From the NCBI GenBank assembly GCA_027310795.1, contig DAIDAD010000022.1, positions 3,252 to 8,695 of the forward strand: 5,444 bases of DNA. Reading direction: 5' to 3'. Under the pieces are notes generated by a model. That model was not told where the DNA came from, did not search any database, and saw only the letters and a program-made list of their open reading frames with translations. Positions 1 through 4,464 of this stretch are shown here, piece after piece. Source of the DNA: Candidatus Micrarchaeaceae archaeon. GTDB lineage: Archaea > Micrarchaeota > Micrarchaeia > Micrarchaeales > CABMGC01. The translations under genes and the position numbers were made by a program. The number at the start of each line of letters is the position of its first letter. Within the stretch, counting starts at the first letter, position 1.

Positions 1-1
1 G

Positions 2-319
2 AAGGCAAGAGCAACTTCATCAAGGACATACGAATGGATAGAGCGCATACTCGAAACCCCGATTCCAGACATAAGGCACAGGACCGTCAACCAGATCCTT
101 GCGCCGTATCTCGTCAACGTGAGGAACATGCCCGAGGACGGAGCAGCAAAGATAATATCGGAATACATAGAGAAATGCAAATCTCTTAATCCTGACACGA
201 AAGTGAACAGTTCATATATAAATTACCAGTGCAGGTATGCCAAGGCAAAGGGGCTGAGGCCGCTCTCGCTCAAAAGGGCGAAGGAGCTTTACGAAGGGAT
301 ACTTGAGTTTGGTGGATGA
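2..319 (+). CDS. PriX-like primase-associated domain protein, C-terminal part (5' end outside window)
   Basis: This is the last 105 codons of a gene whose start lies upstream of the window; the frame is open from base 2 to TGA at 317-319. The visible text contains EWIERILETPIPDIRHRTV, then ILAPYLVNVRNMPED, then a helical stretch with IEKCKSLNP and a closing YAKAKGLRPLSLKRAKEL. This pattern resembles the archaeal PriX (primase X) domain, known as a small accessory subunit of the PriS-PriL primase in Sulfolobus and also found in larger primase-related proteins. The likely role is in primer synthesis, as a template- or nucleotide-binding accessory domain. No catalytic motif is visible in this part. 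The upstream half is missing, so I cannot say whether the gene is a stand-alone PriX or a fusion. The stop codon sits inside the TGAGT pentamer that marks the boundary with the adjoining transposable element, so the reading frame is not broken by the insertion. Recognition is from memory of the family pattern and is moderately secure. Confidence 0.6.
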   Translation, partial: KARATSSRTYEWIERILETPIPDIRHRTVNQILAPYLVNVRNMPEDGAAKIISEYIEKCKSLNPDTKVNSSYINYQCRYAKAKGLRPLSLKRAKELYEGILEFGG

Positions 320-440
320 GTAAACTACCCACGACTAAAGTCGTGGGCTTTCCATGAGGAGATTTGAACGTTGTACAACAACTTGGATCAGACCAGCTTC
401 ATCAGACATCTTTCTGAGGCCGTTTACAAGGCCTCCCATA
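297..440 (-). ncRNA. Predicted TnpB omega RNA (reRNA): 3' end of tnpB, right-end hairpin and guide
   Basis: In studied IS605 elements the guide RNA of TnpB is transcribed with tnpB; its scaffold covers the end of the gene and the right end, and its guide is the flanking host DNA. Here the scaffold would include the hairpin at 328-347 and end at the ACTCA motif (321-317, minus strand). The guide would then read from 316 downward, beginning TCCACCAAACTCAAG, which is antisense to the last codons of the priX-like gene. The scaffold's 5' limit (set at 440) is arbitrary and the guide length (20) is borrowed from known systems. The RNA is inferred from position and family knowledge, not from a covariance model. 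Confidence 0.5.
328..347. repeat. Right-end (RE) hairpin of the IS605-type element
   Basis: A perfect 8-bp inverted repeat CCCACGAC / GTCGTGGG (328-335 with 340-347) encloses a TAAA loop. It matches the other end hairpin at six of eight positions on the 5' arm plus the compensating changes on the 3' arm apart from the terminal bases, and both are followed by TTTCC on the + strand. Such hairpins are the TnpA-binding sites of IS200/IS605 elements and part of the omega RNA scaffold. The tnpB stop codon overlaps the last stem base and the loop. Confidence 0.85.
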
Positions 441-1537
441 TTGGAAATCTGGGGGGATTTTCGGTTAAGGATATCCCTCCGCTCCAACAGGCATTTCAAT
501 GCAACATTCCTGCTTGCATTTCTATCGGAGTTCATCACGACTCCGCACTCCTTGCACCTGAACAGGGCATAGTTTCTGCTGTCATGTCCCTTACCAACAG
601 CACCGCAGTGGTTGCAGAACTTAGACGTATGCCATGCGTCAATTATGTTAAGTGTAATATTCTTGTCGAAGCAACGGGAAGCCAGTATTTCCTTGAATTT
701 GAGGAAAGGCATTCTCATAACTATTTTATTGAACCTTCTTCCTTTGGATCTGAACCTTTTCAGTTTCTCAATAGCGATATCCGCATCATACTTCAGGGCA
801 AGTTCAGTTATTTCCTTGACCATCTGGCCGAGGTTGGTATCGATGAAATTGGACTCCCTTGCCCTGAGCCTGTGGAGACCGGAAAAGTTCATGGAACTTT
901 GCATGAGGGAACGCCTCCGCATCATGCTCTTGCGTTTCACCCATATATTCAGTCCGAAATAGGTCTGGCACAGGACCTTGTTTGCAGGGCTGATTACGGA
1001 AACAGCAATGCGCTTGGCATTGAAGTCGATCCCAATGACATTCTTCTTTTCTGGCAGTTCGGGCTCATCTTTGGAAAGATATGCAACGATTTCAAGCCTA
1101 GAGGTCAGTCCATAGGTCTTGCAGGTCCATCCGGATTTGATCATATCAGAATATCTCTGGAAATTCCTGTTCTTCACAACAGGAATGGAAATAGGATTTC
1201 TGGAAAACAGGGAGAACTTCACAAATGGCATCGCCATGTCAAAGGTCTTGCAGTTTCGAGGAACATTGAATTTGAGGGTGACTCCTTTGGACTTGCCTTT
1301 GCTCCTCCAGACAGAACGTTCGATATCGCAGACTATTTGCGAATTGAAAGAGGTGGTTTCTTTGCAGGTTGAATATACCTTCTTATGGAAATCCATAAAC
1401 TTAAGACAGAAATCTCTCTCATCCCAAAGACGGTTGAATTCAGAGGTTGCGGTTGAAAGAACTGCCTTTAGTACATTTTTCTTAGAATCAGTTGCACATG
1501 TTTGCAATAGAACAGAGCGTTTCATATCCTTAACCAT
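335..1537 (-). CDS. tnpB: TnpB, RNA-guided RuvC-like nuclease of an IS605-type element
   Basis: TnpB uses an omega RNA made from the element's right end to cut double-stranded DNA beside a short target-adjacent motif, which promotes retention of the transposon. Numbering from ATG 1537, the protein has 400 residues, normal for the family. The three RuvC acidic residues are present: D171 in VIGIDFNAK, E257 in IAIEKLKRF and D338 in NSDRNASRNVA. A zinc finger between them has C308, C311, C328 and C331 (CNHCG and CKECG), preceded by WHTSKF. No frameshift or internal stop is seen, so the nuclease is probably active. The frame can be extended to TTG 1555, but ATG 1537 or ATG 1525 (MKRSVLLQ, close to the usual TnpB N-terminus) is more likely. 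A weak TATA-like stretch near 1558-1565 would put transcription start near 1537, giving a leaderless message. The stop codon TAG (335-337) lies at the top of the right-end hairpin, as is common in this family. Confidence 0.93.
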   Translation of the reverse strand: MVKDMKRSVLLQTCATDSKKNVLKAVLSTATSEFNRLWDERDFCLKFMDFHKKVYSTCKETTSFNSQIVCDIERSVWRSKGKSKGVTLKFNVPRNCKTFDMAMPFVKFSLFSRNPISIPVVKNRNFQRYSDMIKSGWTCKTYGLTSRLEIVAYLSKDEPELPEKKNVIGIDFNAKRIAVSVISPANKVLCQTYFGLNIWVKRKSMMRRRSLMQSSMNFSGLHRLRARESNFIDTNLGQMVKEITELALKYDADIAIEKLKRFRSKGRRFNKIVMRMPFLKFKEILASRCFDKNITLNIIDAWHTSKFCNHCGAVGKGHDSRNYALFRCKECGVVMNSDRNASRNVALKCLLERRDILNRKSPQISNMGGLVNGLRKMSDEAGLIQVVVQRSNLLMESPRL

Positions 1538-1582
1538 TGATACATACAATGGCAAAATTAGTAAATGTTTACCCGAATTCCT

Positions 1583-1602
1583 CCCACGATTGAAATCGTG
1601 GG
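1583..1602. repeat. Left-end (LE) hairpin of the IS605-type element
   Basis: A perfect 8-bp inverted repeat CCCACGAT / ATCGTGGG (1583-1590 with 1595-1602) encloses a TGAA loop. It is in the same orientation as the hairpin at 328-347. The C-to-T change in the last stem base is matched by the G-to-A change opposite, so pairing is conserved. It stands about 46 bases upstream of the tnpB start at 1537, and would be the left-end site for TnpA. Confidence 0.85.
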
Positions 1603-1610
1603 TTTCCTTC

Positions 1611-1617
1611 GAGGTGA
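1611..1617 (+). promoter_or_regulatory. Shine-Dalgarno site of the zinc-finger gene at the transposon junction
   Basis: GAGGTGA matches the anti-Shine-Dalgarno end of archaeal 16S rRNA and stands four bases before ATG 1622. Under the boundary model, GAGG belongs to the end of the element and TGA to the flanking pentamer, so the site is formed across the junction. Confidence 0.65.
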
Positions 1618-1621
1618 GTCT

Positions 1622-1771
1622 ATGAAAAGGACTATGCTCTGCAGCGCATGCGGGAAGCCCGCTTCAAGGGCGTGCGGCCTCTGCGGGCGCGCTGTCTGCG
1701 ACGCGGACTATGACGAGAAATCAGGCGTGTGCATGTCATGCAGGCGCGGCAGGCGCGCTGCAAGGAAATAG
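1622..1771 (+). CDS. Small seven-cysteine zinc-finger protein (49 aa)
   Basis: The protein is a single compact zinc-finger domain. Cysteines lie at 7, 10, 18, 21, 26, 37 and 40, in the spacing C-x2-C-x7-C-x2-C-x4-C-x10-C-x2-C, followed by a basic tail RRGRRAARK. The layout resembles the small B-box- or HIT-like cross-brace fingers of archaea, which usually have a histidine soon after the fifth cysteine. Here the corresponding stretch reads CDADYDE, so Asp29 or Asp31 would have to be the eighth ligand, or one site is incomplete. The basic tail could touch nucleic acid, but no function is known to me. The start at ATG 1622 is supported by GAGGTGA just upstream; a longer frame from 1565 runs through the transposon hairpin and is unlikely. 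Before the insertion the gene was probably directly downstream of the priX-like gene. Its TAG stop abuts the stop of the gene on the other strand. Confidence 0.8.
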   Translation: MKRTMLCSACGKPASRACGLCGRAVCDADYDEKSGVCMSCRRGRRAARK

Positions 1772-2032
1772 TCACTGGAAGTCCCTTGCAGAAGTTCCTT
1801 TTGGAAATGCAAGCCCGTTCTCCGCCCTCACAGGCAGCATCATCTCATTAGCTATCCTTGTAAGCTCCGAAGCGTCTATCAGTCTTTCAGTGAACAATTC
1901 ATAATACTCAACATCGCCCATCTTCTCCCTGCGTACCGTGAAAGTGAGCTTCTGGTACATCCCGCTGCGTATGACCCTTATCTTAACCTCTTTCATATCC
2001 ACTATCCTTCTTGCCTTCTCAGAAAGTGCCAT
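1772..2032 (-). CDS. Conserved-looking small protein of unknown function (86 aa)
   Basis: I do not recognise the family with certainty. The protein begins MALSEKARRIVDMKEV, probably a helix, followed by two likely beta strands (VKIRVIRSG and KLTFTVRREK), a third YYELFTE, then a helix ASELTRIANEMM. It ends in a loop PVRAENGLAFPKGTSARDF of the kind seen at the end of some small archaeal proteins. There is no signal peptide, membrane segment or cysteine motif, so it is probably a soluble cytoplasmic protein. ATG 2032 is chosen because a TATA-like stretch about 26 bases upstream would give a nearly leaderless transcript. The frame extends to TTG 2047, and ATG 1996 is a shorter choice. It is divergent from nuoA and convergent with the zinc-finger gene, with no base between the two stop codons. 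No link to complex I follows from position alone. Confidence 0.65.
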   Translation of the reverse strand: MALSEKARRIVDMKEVKIRVIRSGMYQKLTFTVRREKMGDVEYYELFTERLIDASELTRIANEMMLPVRAENGLAFPKGTSARDFQ

Positions 2033-2040
2033 CAGCACAC

Positions 2041-2085
2041 ACCCCAACTATAAAAATATTAAACCATCACAATGATAATATAATT
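2041..2085. promoter_or_regulatory. Divergent promoter region between the 86-aa gene and nuoA
   Basis: The 53-base space between the two starts contains one AT-rich block, TATAAAAATATT at 2049-2060, which reads as a TATA box on the + strand; on the minus strand the same bases with their neighbours give TTTAATATTTTTATAG. With the usual spacing of about 25 bases from TATA to start, transcription would begin near 2077-2084 for nuoA (ATG 2086) and near 2026-2034 for the minus gene (ATG 2032). Both messages would be leaderless or nearly so, and no good Shine-Dalgarno site precedes nuoA. Confidence 0.55.
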
Positions 2086-2439
2086 ATGTATTCAGTCTAC
2101 CTTGCACTGCTCGTGTTCGTTCTGTTTGCGCTCATAGTGCCGTTTGCCATGATCCTCTCATCAATCCTGATAAGGAACAGGAAGAAGTCAAACAGCGTAA
2201 AGGCTGCGTCATTCGAGAGCGCTGAGGCGAGCAGCGGGTCAAGGATAAGCATAATGAACGAGTACCTGCACTACTTCTCCTTTTTCATAGCCTTTGACAT
2301 AATCGCAGCGATAGTGCTGATATGGGCATATGCTTCTACTGGCTTTTCTGCAGCCCATTACATAATCATAATACTGCTGCCGGTCGCAGGGTTCGCAATC
2401 GTAGTGCTTTCCCTTGCAATGATAAAATTCACAAGATGA
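2086..2439 (+). CDS. nuoA: NADH-quinone oxidoreductase-type complex I subunit A
   Basis: NuoA is a small membrane subunit of complex I that wraps around NuoH and helps form the quinone channel. The 117-residue protein has three predicted membrane helices at about 5-29, 62-84 and 90-112, as the family does. The region FESAEASSGSRISIMNEYLHYFSFFIAFDIIAAIVLIWAYA aligns with the family pattern of a Y/F-E-S-G loop followed by YF..A..F..FD.E...L.PWA. Asp71 of the FD motif is kept, but the usual glutamate two positions on is Ile73, and the P of PWA is also missing. The mobile-loop cysteine of many bacterial and mitochondrial homologues is absent, as in other archaeal forms. ATG 2086 is chosen over upstream in-frame codons because it directly follows the promoter and fits the first membrane helix. 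It is the first gene of the operon, four bases before nuoB. Confidence 0.82.
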   Translation: MYSVYLALLVFVLFALIVPFAMILSSILIRNRKKSNSVKAASFESAEASSGSRISIMNEYLHYFSFFIAFDIIAAIVLIWAYASTGFSAAHYIIIILLPVAGFAIVVLSLAMIKFTR

Positions 2440-2443
2440 ACTT

Positions 2444-3013
2444 ATGGAAGAGTACACAAAAGAGGAATTCATGACTGCGAAGAAGGAGATGGATCAGCTC
2501 GTCTATGAATCGCTGAAGGGGAAGGAGGCGAAGCCAAATGTGATGTTCGCAAAGATGTCGGAGATATCGAGGGCGCTGAAGGTCTCAAAGGGCATGGTAA
2601 AATGGGCGAGGGTGAACTCGTTGTGGCCCCTGCAGTTCGGGCTTGCATGCTGTGCGATAGAGCTCATGGGCTTCGGCTCTGCGAGAATAGATGCTGAGAG
2701 GAAAGGATACTTGCTCTTCCGCGGCACGCCGAGGCAGGCTGACGTGATGATAGTCGCGGGCTGGGTCACAAAGTCCGTAGTCCCTGAGGTCAAGAGGCTT
2801 TACGAGCAGATGACAGAGCCGAGGTACGTCGTCGCTTTCGGCGAGTGCGCCACATGCGGCGGCCCCTGGTTCGAGAGCTACAACATAATAAGGGGCATAG
2901 ACCAGGTTCTGCCAGTCGACGTTTACGTTGCAGGCTGCCCGCCGAAACCTGAGAACCTCTTCGAAGCGCTGATGAAGCTGCAGGACAAGATAGGTGGCAA
3001 GATTGAAGATTGA
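2444..3013 (+). CDS. nuoB: Complex I subunit B, carrier of the N2 [4Fe-4S] cluster
   Basis: NuoB holds the last iron-sulphur cluster, N2, which passes electrons to quinone at its interface with NuoD. The protein has 189 residues. The N2 ligands are visible as the adjacent pair Cys69-Cys70 (LACCAIELMG), Cys135 (GEC) and Cys165 (GCPPKPE). Other family marks are SLWPLQFG before the cysteine pair, FRGTPRQADVMIVAG at 92-106 and the YNIIRGIDQVLPVDVYVAGCPP stretch near the end. Cys138, in CATCGG, is an additional cysteine where most homologues have serine or threonine. The first 45 or so residues, rich in Lys and Glu, are an N-terminal extension probably helical in form. The ATG follows the nuoA stop by four bases, and the 3' end overlaps the proposed nuoC GTG start by 20 bases, indicating one transcript with coupled translation. 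Confidence 0.95.
   Translation: MEEYTKEEFMTAKKEMDQLVYESLKGKEAKPNVMFAKMSEISRALKVSKGMVKWARVNSLWPLQFGLACCAIELMGFGSARIDAERKGYLLFRGTPRQADVMIVAGWVTKSVVPEVKRLYEQMTEPRYVVAFGECATCGGPWFESYNIIRGIDQVLPVDVYVAGCPPKPENLFEALMKLQDKIGGKIED
2992..2996 (+). promoter_or_regulatory. Shine-Dalgarno-like site affecting the nuoC start
   Basis: AGGTG lies inside the 3' end of nuoB. It overlaps the GTG at 2994 and precedes the in-frame TTG at 3003 by six bases. Its spacing favours TTG 3003 as the true nuoC start, which would shorten the protein by three residues. Confidence 0.45.
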
Positions 3014-3365
3014 TAGATCGGACCTCATCAACAGGGTGAGGGAGATGAAAGCATCAGGATACACGTACCTTGTAAAGATAACCGCTGTCGACTACAAAGA
3101 TCACGTGGATGCGCTTTATTTCTTAAGGGACATAAGCAAGGGCAACGATGCTATTCTGGAGATAAGCCTTGACCCCAAGGACCTCTGGGTACCGACTATA
3201 ATCAAGGAGCACACCTCCGCGGACTGGTACGAGCGGGAGATGTCGGAGATGTTCGACATAGAGATAAAGAACAGGGGCGCGCCAAGACTCCTTCTCGAAA
3301 AATGGGACGGGAAGTCAGGGCCCTTGAGAAAGAGCTTTGCATGGGGAGAAGACTACATAAAGTGA
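2994..3365 (+). CDS. nuoC: Complex I subunit C (30-kDa-type)
   Basis: NuoC is a peripheral-arm subunit that packs against NuoD and NuoB and has no cofactor. The 123-residue protein shows the family signature in order: ITAVD at 29-33, DWYEREMSEMFDIEIKNRG at 77-95 (family pattern W-x-E-R-E-x-x-D-x-F-G-I), then the run APRLLLEKWDGKSGPLRKSF. The family's usual HP before the LLL run is changed to AP. It is a stand-alone form, shorter than most bacterial NuoC proteins and not fused to NuoD. The reading frame starts at GTG 2994, overlapping nuoB by 20 bases; TTG 3003 is a good alternative because AGGTG stands six bases before it. The TGA stop at 3363-3365 is followed after four bases by the nuoD ATG, with AGTGA at the junction possibly serving as a weak ribosome site. 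Confidence 0.9.
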   Translation: MARLKIDRSDLINRVREMKASGYTYLVKITAVDYKDHVDALYFLRDISKGNDAILEISLDPKDLWVPTIIKEHTSADWYEREMSEMFDIEIKNRGAPRLLLEKWDGKSGPLRKSFAWGEDYIK

Positions 3366-3369
3366 ACGC

Positions 3370-4464
3370 ATGACGATAACAAGGATAAACATAGGGCCGA
3401 TACACCCAAGCACGCACGGAGTGCTGAGGCTCGTCGCGGACATTGACGGAGACACAATCGTAAGGGTCGAGCCGCACATAGGATTTCTGCACAGGGGCGT
3501 GGAGAAGCTCGCCGAGACGAGGATGTACATGCAGAACCCGCCGTACATGGAGAAGCTCGACTATCTTGCGCCGATGTCGTATGACGAGGCGTATGTCGCT
3601 GCGGTTGAAAAGGCGATGGGCATAGAGGTCAAGGAGCGGGCGATGTACATAAGGGTCATACTCCTAGAACTGCAGAGGATTGCAAGCCATCTGTTCTTCA
3701 TAGGCACGATTGGCAATGACCTCGGCCAGATGTTCACGCTCTTCATGTGGGCTTACATGGACAGGGACATGGTTATAGACCTTCTTGAAGAAGCGACAGG
3801 CAGCCGAATGTTCTATGTAAACATGAGGCTCGGCGGCGTTGTAAGAGACCTGCCGCCTGACTTCGAGGCAAGAACGCTGGAAAAGCTTAACTACCTGCAA
3901 AAACGCATGGGCGAATACGAATCATTCATAGAGAAGAATCCTGTGTTCGGAGAACGAATGAAGGGAGTAGGGGTGCTGAGCTCAGAGAAGGCGCTCGACC
4001 TCGGCGTGACGGGACCTGTCCTTAGGGCGTCAGGCATAGAATACGACGTCAGGAAGAATTCTCCGTATTATGTATACGACAAGCTGCATTTCGAGATAAA
4101 GATACTTACAAAAGGCGACAACTTTGCAAGGTACAAGATAAGGCTCCTTGAGATAAAGGAAAGCATACGCCTTGTAAGGGAGGCGTTCAAGCGCATCCCC
4201 GAAGGCGACGCATTGGGCATGCCTGTAAAACTCAGGAGCCCTGCTACAAAGGAGAAGGTTGCAGTGATAAGCAGGGAGGTGCCGAAGGGGGAATGCATGA
4301 TGTACCTTGTCGCTGACGACCAGAAGCCGTACAGGCTCTCGATAAGGTCGCCGAACTTCATAAACCTGATGTCTATATCGCATCTTGCGCAGGGGGTAAG
4401 GACCGCAGACCTGTTTGCGACCCTCGGAACGCTTGACTTGGTGATGGGCTGTGTTGATAGATAA
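3370..4464 (+). CDS. nuoD: Complex I subunit D (49-kDa-type), quinone-binding subunit
   Basis: NuoD is related to the large subunit of [NiFe] hydrogenases and forms the quinone reduction pocket with NuoB. The 364-residue protein begins almost directly with GPIHPSTHGVLRL. His16 and Tyr65 (KLDYLAP) correspond to His38 and Tyr87 of Thermus Nqo4, the residues that contact the quinone head group, so quinone chemistry appears intact. Further marks are PHIGFLHRGVEKLAE at 35-49, LLELQRIASHLFFIGT at 98-113, EEATGSRMFYVNMRLGG at 139-155 and RLSIRSPNFINL near the end. The C-terminus is unusual: it reads LDLVMGCVDR where the family has DPVxGEVDR, so Pro is replaced by Leu357 and Glu by Cys361. The start at ATG 3370 fits the beginning of the conserved region. 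The stop overlaps the nuoH start. There is no nuoE, F or G after it. Confidence 0.96.
   Translation: MTITRINIGPIHPSTHGVLRLVADIDGDTIVRVEPHIGFLHRGVEKLAETRMYMQNPPYMEKLDYLAPMSYDEAYVAAVEKAMGIEVKERAMYIRVILLELQRIASHLFFIGTIGNDLGQMFTLFMWAYMDRDMVIDLLEEATGSRMFYVNMRLGGVVRDLPPDFEARTLEKLNYLQKRMGEYESFIEKNPVFGERMKGVGVLSSEKALDLGVTGPVLRASGIEYDVRKNSPYYVYDKLHFEIKILTKGDNFARYKIRLLEIKESIRLVREAFKRIPEGDALGMPVKLRSPATKEKVAVISREVPKGECMMYLVADDQKPYRLSIRSPNFINLMSISHLAQGVRTADLFATLGTLDLVMGCVDR
4440..4445 (+). promoter_or_regulatory. Shine-Dalgarno site of nuoH inside nuoD
   Basis: GGTGAT is a full match to the anti-Shine-Dalgarno sequence and stands five bases before GTG 4451 (eight before TTG 4454). It decides the nuoH start in a region without an in-frame ATG, since an in-frame TGA lies at 4442-4444. 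Confidence 0.65.

Larger units (their letters stand above)
317..1614 (-). mobile_element. IS200/IS605-superfamily element, tnpB-only (IS1341-like)
   Basis: The element carries one gene, tnpB on the minus strand, and no tnpA, so it would need a Y1 transposase supplied in trans. It has a hairpin near each end (328-347 and 1583-1602) in the same orientation with nearly the same stem, each followed on the + strand by TTTCC. TGAGT occurs at 317-321 and 1615-1619. Read on the tnpB strand, ACTCA would be the left target motif, 12 bases before the left hairpin, and the right cleavage motif, 6 bases after the right hairpin. This asymmetry agrees with the known IS608/ISDra2 layout. The limits given follow this model and make the element 1298 bp; shifting the cut by up to five bases gives the same empty site. 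It lies between the priX-like gene and the zinc-finger gene and interrupts neither. Confidence 0.8.

Noticed and set aside
328..347. Hairpin after the priX-like gene as an intrinsic terminator
   Set aside because: No T run follows it on either strand, archaeal termination does not depend on such hairpins, and its twin at the other end shows it belongs to the transposon.
371..1372. A 333-codon open frame on the + strand opposite tnpB
   Set aside because: It lies wholly antisense to tnpB, which has a clear family match and catalytic residues. Its translation shows no recognisable domain and crosses no sensible start context, so it is a shadow.
328..1602. Two similar palindromic repeats as a possible minimal CRISPR array
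   Set aside because: There are only two copies, about 1.25 kb apart with tnpB between them, and their stems show compensating changes. They are the end hairpins of an IS605-type element.
1565..1621. N-terminal extension of the zinc-finger protein from an ATG at 1565
   Set aside because: The added residues would be encoded by the transposon end and hairpin, while ATG 1622 has a strong Shine-Dalgarno site just before it.
1119..1625. A 168-codon + strand frame reaching across the left hairpin to the zinc-finger start
   Set aside because: It is antisense to the tnpB N-terminus and runs through the transposon hairpin; the translation resembles no family.
2585..3064. A 159-codon minus-strand frame opposite nuoB
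   Set aside because: It is antisense to a well-conserved gene and its translation lacks any family pattern.
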